Assembly (NCBI GenBank): GCA_023614405.1
Contig: CM042697.1
Span: 468,144,744 to 468,208,743, forward strand
Source: Avena insularis
Lineage: Eukaryota > Streptophyta > Magnoliopsida > Poales > Poaceae
Reading direction: 5' to 3'
DNA length: 64,000 bases
Numbering within the stretch: position 1 is the stretch's first letter; each line of letters begins with the position of its first letter. Positions 35,073-44,689 of this stretch are shown here, piece by piece. The position numbers and the translations under genes are program-made. The notes beneath the pieces were generated by a model that was given only the letters and a program-made list of their open reading frames with translations, had not been told where the DNA came from and made no database searches.

Positions 35073-36437
35073 TGTTGGGCCACGCAGAGATAAAACAAAA
35101 AAATTCCTCTAACGTGGTGATCCCAAGATCTAGCTGAGGTAGAAGGCCACGAGGTTTACCACTAGACGCGCGGTTGCGGATTACTGATGAAGCGTCGATT
35201 GATGCAAGGTGATCCTCATGATCCGATCGTCCTGGTGCTGATCGCACAACACCTCTGTTGGTATCCACACGTACAAGGAGGAGCACCGGCGGCGAATTGC
35301 TAGGTTCGTTACGGCGGCAGGACTGCTGTGGAGTTAGGGTTTCCTATACATGGAATGACCTAACCGAACAACGATTAAACTTTCTGGGTTACGGTGCTCC
35401 ACTATATATAGGTAGTGAACGTGGGCTTTTCTCACGCGACCCATTCACTAAAGCCCATATAACATTAGTCACCGTGAGTCCAACTCACTAACTCAGTCCT
35501 AATTCGGTTTAGGTCCAACCCAACCAGATTACAATTCAGATCCAATTCGAACATGCTCCCGCTCTTAAGTGTGTGACCCCGCAGGCTCATGGCTACTTGG
35601 ACACGATTGGAGTCCGACTCTCAATCGATCAGTCGGTAGTGGCTCCTAGCAGAACGTGCCGACTCTTAAGTACCAAAGAGTCATGACGACTTGCCTTTCC
35701 AATGCGACTTGCGTCCGAGTCCCTTTTGCCTCACGATATACCTTGTCAGACTATAGGCGAATATTTGTCATCCCTTAAATAGTCCGACTCTCTTCTCGAT
35801 CCGAGATAAGTGATTCACCCGACTAATTCTTAGTTGATCGCCTCGGTTAGCACTTAACCGAGTCGTGCATGGCCATGCTTTCCGAATCATATCTCACGAG
35901 AGGGTCCAGAGAATATCTCTCCAAGTGGAGGGGCAAAATCCCATCTTGGTTATTCACATCACGAAGCTTGATTCTCAGTCGACCCGAACTCTGCCTTTAT
36001 AACTGACCAGTTACGGATCAGCGTTTGATAGAACCTAAGTTGATGATCCTCAACTCATACTATGCAACAACCTCAGGTCTAAGGATTACATTGATTGAGA
36101 TATACAAATGACAACTTGTTCGTTGTATCTCAATATGGGTCAATCCGACTCGCTAAACTCTTTAGACGAATCTGTGTAAGTTGGAATAGCATCTCCATGC
36201 CCATGACAAGTGGAACCGAGTCATCAAGCCAACTTTCACATTGGTCTAAGTTGTGTGTCCAGCACAACCTCAATGACCAAGGATATTTAGTACAAACAAC
36301 ATGAATGCATAGTTCCACAACCGAATCACATATTCAATGATACACATCAGATGTTTATACAAGGACTACTTAATATATTTATGAACACAATGGGAAATAT
36401 CATCATACATGATAGCCTCTAGGGCATATTCCCAACA
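35073..36437 (-). mobile_element. Solo LTR, Angela/BARE-like, in copia leader
   Basis: On the minus strand it begins TGTTGGGAATATGCCCTAGA and ends in GGCCCAACA, 1365 bp, the style of long Triticeae copia LTRs but a different family from 3732-5624. The 5 bp flanks do not match (CAGGT and CATAT). A string ATCTGTTTCTTCTCGGTC occurs on both sides (35049-35066 and 36473-36490). Small open frames within are not genes. Confidence 0.8.
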
Positions 36438-36885
36438 CATATCTGATCTAGATTCGTTTTCCACGAGTTCAGATCTGTTTCTTCTCGGTCAAGATCCACG
36501 TGCGGTGCCTCTTCGTGCTTGCCGCGACCTCCTGCACGCACGTCCACACAGGATCGATCGTCCTCGGTCTTCACGCCGCCAACTCCCGCCCTCGGTCTTC
36601 ACGCAGGCCTGCTCCTCCATGCCGACGCTACACCCCTGCTCCTCCACGCGGGCCTGCACACCCGCCCAACGCTGCATGCGTCAACTGCCCCGCGCGGGCC
36701 CCGTCTTCGGCCACTCGCCAACCCCCTGCTGGTGCCCCGCCGTTCTCTGCTCTAGGCGCGTGCGAGCCCGCCCCCCGTCACAGCCGCCTCCCAGCGTGAG
36801 CTCTGCAGCGCGAGCTCTTCCTCCCCAATTGCCGATCTGAGCTTGCTGCTCTGCGCGGCGGCTGCTGTTTCTCGTCAGATTTCGA

Positions 36886-38080
36886 TTGGATCTGACAAGT
36901 AAAAAAAAGTCTTCTCCATCGGGTTATGTTGCGATACCTCGCTGCCCAGTGATCTTTGATGGCGCGAATTACCCTGATTTCGCTGCCTTCATGCGCGTTC
37001 ACATGTGCGGTCTCCATCTTTGGGGTGTGCTTTCCGGCGAGGTCTCCTGTCCGCCGTGCCCCCTGCTCCAGTGGCTCCTCTTTCGCCGACACCGATTGTT
37101 CTCAGCGCTGATGCCTCTCAGGAGGCCAAGGATGCTGCTCAGAGTGCCGATGATAGTGATGTTGCTACTTATGACCTGAAGTTCAAGAAGTACTCTTCTG
37201 ATCTCGAGGCCTATCGCCACGACCTGACTGTCAGTGGGTCGATGAGGATGCTCGTGCTGCTGCTGTTCTCACCTCCAGTGTTCTGCCCCAGTATGCTGCT
37301 AAGTTCATGAGTCTCCCTATTGTTGCCTCTTAGTGGGCACATCTTCGTCAGCGCTATCAGCCGTCTGGGGATGCTCTTTACCTGTCAGTGGTTTGCCAGG
37401 AGCATGCTCTTCAGCAGGGTGATTCCACTATTGATGAGTTCTATACTCAGAGTGCTGCTATCTGGCGTCAGCTTGATTCTCTCCGTACTGCTGTTTGTAG
37501 CACATGCTCGTGCTGCCAGATTGTGCGCTCGGATTTGGAGTTTCACCGCATCTATGAGTTTCTGTCTCGGCTTCGCCAGGAATTTGAGCCCCAGCGTGCT
37601 CAGCTGAATGCTCGTGGTCGTGTTCCACTCTCTGAGGTGTTGTCTGAGCTGCGGGCGCTGAGGAGACCCGTATCCATGGTGCTGGTCTTCTTGCAGTTCC
37701 GTCTGTGCTTGCTACTAGTGGTGCTCCTTTGCCGTCTGCTCTTTCGACTCAGCCGCTGTCCCCTGTGCCGCCGCCGCCGATACTACCCACTCCTCCAGGT
37801 CAGGGTTAGCTTCAGCACCAGTAGCCTCGTGGTCGAGTCAAGACCAGGCTCGTGGTCGTGGTCGCCGTGGTTCTCTTCGTCACTGCTCTTACTGCAACAG
37901 GGATGGCCACACTTGGGCCACCTGTTATACACGGGACCCCAGTCTACGTCAGCAGCACCAGGCTCGTGGGCAGTCGGCTCCTTCCGGGTCTTCAGCAGTT
38001 GCTCTCTCTGATCAGGACATTATCAGGAGTCTTCGCGGTCTGCTTTCTGCTACAGGCTCTTTTTCAACGGGCACTGCTGG
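36886..38080 (+). pseudogene. Copia Gag remnant
   Basis: Assembled from shifted frames: KKKSSPSGYVAIPRCPVIFD near 36900, FAAFMRVHMCGLHLWGVLSG, YDLKFKKYSSDLEAYRHDLT near 37180, then EHALQQGDSTIDEFYTQSAA and RIYEFLSRLRQEFEPQRAQL (37400-37610). This is the copia Gag (UBN2-like) that packages element RNA. The expected start codon near 36885 reads ATTGGA, apparently an ATGGA with one inserted base. At least three further frameshifts and a stop follow, and the CCHC knuckle is not legible. Confidence 0.78.
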
Positions 38081-38084
38081 TTCT

Positions 38085-39345
38085 GTGACTGATTCTTCAG
38101 GCCTTGCACGACCACCACCTTATACACAGTCAGGTACGTCCCCTTGGTATCTGGATTCTGGAGCTTCCTTTGATATGACCTCTGAGTCTTCTTTTCTGTC
38201 CGCTCTTTGTTCTCTTCCTTCTCCTGTACGTGTTTTAACGGCTGATGGTACCTCTTTTCCTGTTTATAGTCGGGGCACCCTTTCTACTTCTTCTTTTTCT
38301 GTTCCTGATATTTCTCATGTCCCTCTTCTTAAGATGAATCTGATCTCTGCTAGCTTCCATCGACTCGGTTGTCGCCATTCTTGATGCTGATTCTTGTGTT
38401 GTTCAGACCATCGCATGTGCCCCTGGTTGGAGCTGGCCCTTGCAGCCGTGATTCTTCAGGGCTTTGGGAGTTAGACTGGCTTCGTGTTCCTTCCGCTGCC
38501 ACTTCATCTGCTAGTTCTTCTCCGGTCGTTGCCTCTTCTACCAGCTCCTTTCAGCAGTGGCATCATCGTCTTGGTCACCTTTGTGACTTCCGCCTGTCGT
38601 CATTAGTTCATCGTGGTCTTCTGGGGTCTGCCTCAGGAGATGGGTCTTTACATTGTCAGGGCTGTAGGTTGGGCAAACAGATTCAGCTTCCCTACCCTAC
38701 TAGCGCGTCTGTATCTCAGCGACCTTTTGATTTAGTTCATTCTGGTGTTTGGGGTCCGGCTCCTTTCGCTTCGAAAGGGGGCCATCGCTACTATATTTTA
38801 TTCATCGATGATTTTTCTCAGTACACTTGGTTGTATTTTATGCGCACTCGTAGTGAAGTGCTCTCCATATATCAGCGTTTTGCGGCCATGGTCCGCACTC
38901 CATATTCTACCCCTATTCGCGTGTTTTGTGCTGATTCTGCTGGTGAGTATATCTCCCAGATGTTGCGTAGTGTTCTTGCTGAACAGGGCACCCTTGCTCA
39001 GTTTTCCTGTCCTGGCACACATGCCCAGAACGGCGTTGCTGAGCGTAAGCATCGCCATCTTCTTGAGACCACTCGTGCCATGATGACTGCTTCTTCCCTT
39101 CCTCCGCATTTCTAGGCTGAGGCTGTCGCTACGTCGGCTTACCTCATCAATATTCAGCCTTCTGGTGCTCAGCAGGGTGGTATCCCTCTTGAGCGCCTAT
39201 CTGGACAGTCTCCAGACTACTCCATGCTTCACTTGTTTGATTGTGTTTGCTATGTTCTCCTTGCTCCTCGCGAACGCACCAAACTGACTGCTCAGTCTGT
39301 TGAGTGTGTCTTCCTTGGATACAGTGATGAGCATAAGGGCTATCG
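38085..39345 (+). pseudogene. Copia protease-integrase remnant
   Basis: Frame 38085-38384 has WYLDSGAS (38144-38167), the aspartic protease active site. After a frameshift, 38369-39115 gives the pre-integrase zinc motif (WHHRLGH ... CQGCRLGKQ) and the integrase core (DDFSQYTWLYFMRTRSEV, ADSAGEY, GTHAQNGVAERKHRHL), with the D, D, E residues legible. A TAG at 39113-39115 replaces an expected Trp codon. The frame continues to the C-terminal part ([18 protein letters not shown], 39309-39362). Confidence 0.85.
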
Positions 39346-41079
39346 TTGTTGGGACCCCTTGGTCGTCGGATGCGTATCTCTCGTGATGTTACTTTTGATG
39401 AGACGCAACCTTTCTATCCTCGTCCCGCCGCTGGTACCTACCCGGTGGAAGATCTCTCTTTTCTTCTCTTTCCTGACACACCTCCTTCTACTCCTATTGT
39501 GTCTTCTTCAGGATCTTCTCCCCCTGATGTCTCTTCTTCGACACCGTCCGCCTCTGCTCCGTCTAGTTCTCCTAGTTCTCCTCATTCTTCGGAGTCTTCC
39601 TCTGCTATGCCTTCTTCTTCATCGTCGTCTCCTGAGTCGTCTTCCTCTAATGAGCTTCCCTCTACTCGTCCTGTTTGTCAGCGTCGTGCCCCCAACCGTT
39701 ACTCTCCCAGTCAGTATGGTCTTTCTGTTGCCTCCGAGCCTACTTCTTATCGGGATGCTGAGCATCATCCCGAATGGCAGCTGGCCATGGCTGAGGAGAT
39801 TGCTGCGCTTGAGCGCACTGGCACCTGGGATCTTGTTTCTCCCCCTCCCGGTGTTCGTCCTATCACGTGTAAGTGGGTATATAAGATTAAGACCCGCTCT
39901 AATGGATCTCTTGAGGGCTATAAAGCGCGTCTTGTGGCTCGTGGTTTTCAGCAGGAGCATGGTCGTGACTATGATGAGACCTTTGCTCCTGTGGCTCACA
40001 TGACCACTGTGCGTACTCTTCTTGTTGTTGCTTCGCTTCTATAGTGACTGCTGCTGGTTTCTCCCCTAGTGCACATGATCCAGCGCTGTTTGTTCACACT
40101 TCTTCTCGTGGACGCACTCTTCTTATTCTCTATGTTGATGATATGATCATTACTGGTGATGATTCTGAGTATATCGCCTTCGTTAAGGCTCACCTTCATG
40201 ATCAGTTTCTTATGACTGATCTTGGTCCTCTTCGATACTTTCTTGGGATTGAGGTCTCCTCCACTTATGATGGCTTTTACATCTCCCAGGAAAAGTATAT
40301 TCAGGATCTTCTTGCTCGTGCTGCGCTTGGGGATGAGCGCACTGTTGAGACCCCTATGGAGCTTAATGTTAAGCTTCAACCTACTGATGGTGATCCTCTT
40401 CCTGATCCGACGCGTTATCGTCATCTTGTTGGGAGTCTTGTTTATCTTGCTGTCACTCGTCCTGACATCTCTTATCCAGTTCATATTCTGAGTCAGTTTG
40501 TTTCTGCTCCCACCACCATTCACTATAGTCATCTTCTCCGTGTTCTTCGTTATCTTCGGGGTACAATCACTCGTCGCCTTTTCTTTCCTCGTTCCAGCTC
40601 CCTCCAGCTCCAGTGCTATTCGGACGGTACGTGGGCGAGTGATCCTTCGGATCGCCGTTCACTTTCTGCTTACTGTGTGTTTCTTGGTGGTTTGCTCATT
40701 GCTTGGAAGATTTAAGAAATGCATAACGGTTTCCCGTTCGAGTGTTGAGGCTGAGTTGCGTGATATGGCCTTGTTGACTGCTGAGGTGACCTGGTGACGG
40801 TGGTTACTTGCGGATTTTGGGGTCTCTATTACCACACCCACTCTGGTTTTGTCTGACAGTACAGGTGCTATTAGTGTTGCACGTGATCCGGTCAAGCATG
40901 AGCTTACCAAACATATTGGGGTTGATGCTTTCTATACATGTGCTCAGGTGCAGGCTCGGGTTGTTGCGCTTCAGTATGTGCCTTCAGATTTACAGTTGGC
41001 GGATTTCTTTACGAAGGCACAGACCAGAGCGCAGCATGATTTCTTACTCTCCAAACTCAGTGTTGTTGATCCATCATGA
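39346..41079 (+). pseudogene. Copia reverse transcriptase-RNase H, internally deleted
   Basis: Frame 39346-40044 has a Ser/Pro-rich linker and the RT start ([60 protein letters not shown]). It then jumps to SAHDPALFVHTSSRGRTLLI with the YVDDM catalytic box (40132-40146). The segment between, normally holding NAFLHG and LYGLKQAP, is missing (around 40044), with a stop at the join. RNase H follows with several lesions; its end (KHIGVDAFY, YVPSDLQLADFFTKA) is legible at 40910-41020. Confidence 0.87.
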
Positions 41080-41091
41080 GTTTGAGGGGGG

Positions 41092-41222
41092 TGTTAGATG
41101 TATATATTTGTATATTGTATTGTCCCCATATGTTAGGGGGCTTTCTGCATATTTGCACTGTACCTGTACTATATATTGTGGCCTTTGGCCTCCAGAGAAA
41201 TACAAGTTGCATATTCCTGACA
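41092..41222 (+). repeat. 3' LTR of short-LTR copia
   Basis: 131 bp, preceded by the purine tract TTTGAGGGGGG. Differs from the 5' LTR by a modest number of substitutions visible by eye, so the insertion is not recent. Confidence 0.92.
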
Positions 41223-41334
41223 GTATCTATCTCGAGATATAGAGGCAGGGATATCTCTGGTCGATGGTGATGCATGAATACGGCCGGGCGATCGACCTGG
41301 CAGCGTGTGCGTGCACAAACGATGATACCATGTA

Positions 41335-41496
41335 ATCACTCCGTTTGGATATATAAGATGGTTTAGGTTAGTGAAGCTGATGTATCTAAACATTTTCCTT
41401 TTAGTGTGTAGGTTCAAATGAATCTAGATACTAAAATACGTCTAGATACATTTATTTTACAAATGTAAAATATTTTATGTTTATAAACGGAGGAAG
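41335..41496. mobile_element. Stowaway MITE
   Basis: Ends ATCACTCCGTTTGGATATAT and complement of TTTATAAACGGAGGAAG, flanked by TA at 41333-41334 and 41497-41498. The arms have drifted more than in the copy at 25225. Confidence 0.85.
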
Positions 41497-41672
41497 TACG
41501 TACTATAGTGGATGCATACTTTTCTGCAGGGAGAGCGTCGTTATCATATTTATTAGTAGGTAAAGCTTAATTAGGCTTCAGACGTGGTTTTAGTAACACG
41601 TTCTTACACGTGCATGCACCCAACGGGACACCTAATTCCAAGCACGGCGTACAAGTGAAGCGGAGCAACGTA

Positions 41673-41916
41673 CTCCCTCTTTTCCATTCTAGGACGCCTA
41701 TTAAAGTTTTGGTTAAAGTCAAGCTTTGATCAACTATATAGATAAATAGACCAACATCAGCAACATGAAATACATATAAAAAATATTTCATAATGATTCT
41801 AATAGTATTGAGGTGATATTATAGAGATTGATATTTTATTCAATAAACTTGGTCAAAGGTTATAAAATTTAACTTTGATCAAAACTAATAGGCATCCTAA
41901 TTTGAAAAAGAGTGAG
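41673..41916. mobile_element. Stowaway-type MITE (244 bp)
   Basis: Ends CTCCCTCTTTTCCATTCTAG and GAAAAAGAGTGAG, flanked by TA (41671-41672, 41917-41918). Inner arms (TAATAGGCATCC; AAAGTTTTGGTTAAAGTCAA) match the well-known longer Stowaway type of grasses. Confidence 0.9.
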
Positions 41917-41918
41917 TA

Positions 41919-42990
41919 CGTACGAACCACACTGATGGCGCTGTACCTAGGATGAACGATGTCTCGACACGCTGCGGCGACTGAGACGACCCTTTAATTT
42001 GGCCAATATACGCCGGATACGACTCCGAGTATCCCAGAGTACAAGAGTATTACTGCGGCACCATGCATGCATGAATATTGAATCAGACTAGTAAAATGTC
42101 CGTGCGCTGCCACGGATTATTAAGTTTTTTTCCTGCCATTATGATAGATCAAGTTTCTTTTCACACGCTAAACGGTCTAAATTTTAACAACGCCATCTAG
42201 CGAAGGGGGAAGATACAATTTGGTTTACTCAAACTACAAATCATTGTTTTTCATCGCTTCTTCTTTCTCACCTATCGATATTTTTCACTTCTTTTGTTCA
42301 TTGCGTTGTTGTTATGCTTCAGTCACCACTCCACTGCAACTCTGCAAGGCAAGGATGAAGCTAGCATGTCTTCTCCTTTCCATCGACCCCTCGCTTTCCA
42401 CTTCCACCGTTGACGTTGATTTTGACCAAGTTTAAAAGGTTAAATGAGTAACTTGTTAAATTGGCTTGTTAATCTTGATCGATAAATACTCTCAGATAAT
42501 AACTTGGCTTCCCTCATTAGTCATTAAGACACAAGTTGCTCGCTTTATTAACTCTAATTGCAGCAATCACCATCCCACTTTTGACAACAGTAATTGTGGT
42601 TGTTTCCACTTCTGCTTGAGAGTTCGGAAATATCAGACATTTTTCAAAATAATTTTGCAAGGTTAAAAAATCCGAAGTATGTCCTATTTCCCTCTCCTTA
42701 CCTTATTTTGAACATACCATGAGAGGCACGTCAACTCATAAGAAACCTCCTAACTCAAGGATCAACAAATAAATGTATAGACACGGTAATCAAATTTTCA
42801 CTTTCTTTTATAAAAGTGAGTTGATATTGGTACATGCACTGCTACCCCAATGGTGCTATATCAAATAGTACAAGGTCATTGAGAGCTATGCTTAAATTTA
42901 TTCGAGCACAACCTCCATGTCCAATATAATCTTTAACAACTAATAATCTGTCAAAGAGGGTGTGACCTGACTGTATGTTCTCCAATCTGA
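41919..42990. other. Gene-poor DNA with possible transposon end
   Basis: At 42092-42116 TAAAATGTCCGTGCGCTGCCACGG resembles a terminus common to several grass transposons, but no partner end was found. Otherwise AT-rich with short unsupported frames. Confidence 0.3.
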
Positions 42991-42999
42991 ATAACTGGT

Positions 43000-43300
43000 C
43001 AAACAACGATCAATCTTGTAGCTCTCAGCTTCGCCTCTTCTGCACTAAAGATGTCATACAAGTTTCTCATGTCACAGTCCAAATCATAACAGGATCTCCC
43101 GATGTGTCGACCTGACATGAGCCAATTAATAAAAAAATTAGAAAACTCTAGGTCGGATGGTTTTATGTTAATACCATACCTCTACTTGTGCTCCCAAATG
43201 TCCTCATCTCATCTACCGGTGGATGCAATTTCTTGATAGAACTTAATTCTGATATCAGCTCCGTAACCAAATAAGACATTCATGCTAGCAGATTAAAAGC
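43000..43300 (-). pseudogene. Two orphan exons, product unknown
   Basis: On the minus strand an exon around 43270-43180 (ELISELSSIKKLHPPVDEMR) ends at a GTATGG donor. After a short intron with a TGTCAG acceptor, a second exon (about 43115-43010) reads YDLDCDMRNLYDIFSAEEAK and then stops. Joined in frame they make a plausible C-terminus, but I recognise no family. No complete gene is visible around them. Confidence 0.35.
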
Positions 43301-43624
43301 ACTCGGAAGTCGGAAGACCATCATGAATCATGATGCATCTCCATAACCAAACCTGTGTAAAAGTTAAGGCTAGATAGAACGTACCGACTATTGATGATTT
43401 TTCTATATGCTATCTATAGCTTTGTTTAAAGTAAAGAGGAATAAAAATAAACAGCTAATACAAGATGAGCCTTCATGTCTCTCAGATTACTAAGACATGT
43501 CTAAACTCTCCGAGCTTCGAGTGCAATAGCAAATATTATCCAGACTACGACTAACCTCACAAATGCAAATGTTTAACTTATTGCACCAACTCAGCTCTTC
43601 AACTTCAAGGAGAACTCTCCGTCA

Positions 43625-43760
43625 AAAAATTATGGTTTTTGTCCTGGACATTGCATGGGCCTCGGACACAATTCCTTGCATGCCGCTGGCAAGACATAGC
43701 TTGACTGCCTCTTCCAACGAGTTCCTCCTCACGTTAGTGTAGATTTCTGTCAAGAAGGAA
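43625..43760 (-). pseudogene. Glycerophosphodiester phosphodiesterase exon fragment
   Basis: The minus strand reads FLTEIYTNVRRNSLEEAVKL followed by CLASGMQGIVSEAHAM. This matches, from memory, the region of plant GDPD1/GDPD2-type enzymes that hydrolyse glycerophosphodiesters to glycerol-3-phosphate during phosphate starvation. After it the frame degenerates to a stop near 43620. I could not find the catalytic HRG or metal-binding exons, so it is an isolated, inactive fragment, perhaps carried here by a transposon. Confidence 0.6.
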
Positions 43761-44184
43761 ACCTGAACATCCTAACCATGATATATACAATCATTGATTA
43801 GTGCTGATCATAGTAGGTATACAAGATCCATTGATTAGTGCGGATCATGGTAGGAATTCAGTCCTACTTTCAAACGCTAATATCTACTATCAAAAAACAA
43901 CAATTTATCATAGGAATTATTAGAATGACAGATTACAACGTACCACAAATACAAAGATCTTAGTCATGCAGGTAACTCCATCTCCATTTTTATATCTCAA
44001 ACAAAATCATGTATGTGCAAATCGGTTTCAATCTGGAAATATCCACGCAAGATCCATTGGAAATTTGAAGATCGATACAAGATCTAATCCAGATCCATAC
44101 AAGAATCATACATATTCAGGAATTTTGCGATGAAAACATGGAGTGTCCAATAAGCTATGTACTAATTCCCCGTATAAGAAAATA

Positions 44185-44264
44185 CTAATCTGTTCCATAA
44201 TATAGGACGTTTTGGTAGGCTAAAATAGACTACCAGAACATCTTATATTGTGGAACAGAGGTAG
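44185..44264. mobile_element. Short Stowaway MITE (80 bp)
   Basis: Ends CTAATCTGTTCCATAATATA and the complement of ATATTGTGGAACAGAGGTAG, flanked by TA (44183-44184, 44265-44266). A minimal hairpin MITE. Confidence 0.9.
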
Positions 44265-44488
44265 TATTTCGTTGTAGAGATGTATTGCTAAAAAACAATG
44301 AAATGTAACTCAAGGAGAACAACTGAACTCGCACCTCATTTCTGAGTGTTACATTAAGAAATAACTAAACATGATTTAGGGCGATACAGACCTCTCTCAA
44401 GGTGCATACAATTGAACAAATGGGCAATTTGTAATGAGATATCAAAAGATTCTAGAAAATATTATTTAGGAAAATTGGTACGTTAAGT

Positions 44489-44684
44489 GCACCTGGAATA
44501 TTATTTTTACTCCTTTCTTATGGAAGCCATTGATCGTTCCTTGCTGATGCTGCTAGGAACGTGGGTCAGATACCTCAAATATCTAGTTATGAAATTAGCC
44601 GAGAAAAATATGTCATAGAAGTGTGATTAGCAAGTAGCACCTGGAATATTATTTGCGCTTCTTTCTTCTGGAAGCCATCGATCG
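44489..44684. repeat. Local direct duplication (48 bp units)
   Basis: GCACCTGGAATATTATTT...GGAAGCCATTGATCG (44489-44536) recurs as GCACCTGGAATATTATTT...GGAAGCCATCGATCG (44637-44684). The copy offset is 148 bases. Confidence 0.85.
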
Positions 44685-44689
44685 CCATA

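Larger units (their letters stand above)
34501..41222 (+). mobile_element. Ty1/copia retrotransposon with 131 bp LTRs
   Basis: The LTRs at 34501-34631 and 41092-41222 are closely similar and both run TGTTAGATGTATATATTTGT to ...CTGACA. A primer-binding site complementary to initiator tRNA-Met (TGGTATCAGAGC) follows the 5' LTR, and GAGGGGGG precedes the 3' LTR. Flanks GTATA and GTATC differ by one base. Gag, protease, integrase, RT and RNase H remnants follow in copia order from 36886 to 41079. A 1365 bp solo LTR of another family sits in the leader at 35073-36437. Stops, frameshifts and an RT deletion make it defective. Confidence 0.9.

Noticed and set aside
36409..36840. 143-residue frame in the copia leader
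   Set aside because: It crosses the end of the solo LTR and consists of Arg/Pro/Ser-rich low-complexity residues; it precedes the true Gag start.
39619..40532. Minus-strand frames of 126 and 178 residues
   Set aside because: They are antisense to the copia RT remnants and show only the complement of that coding sequence.
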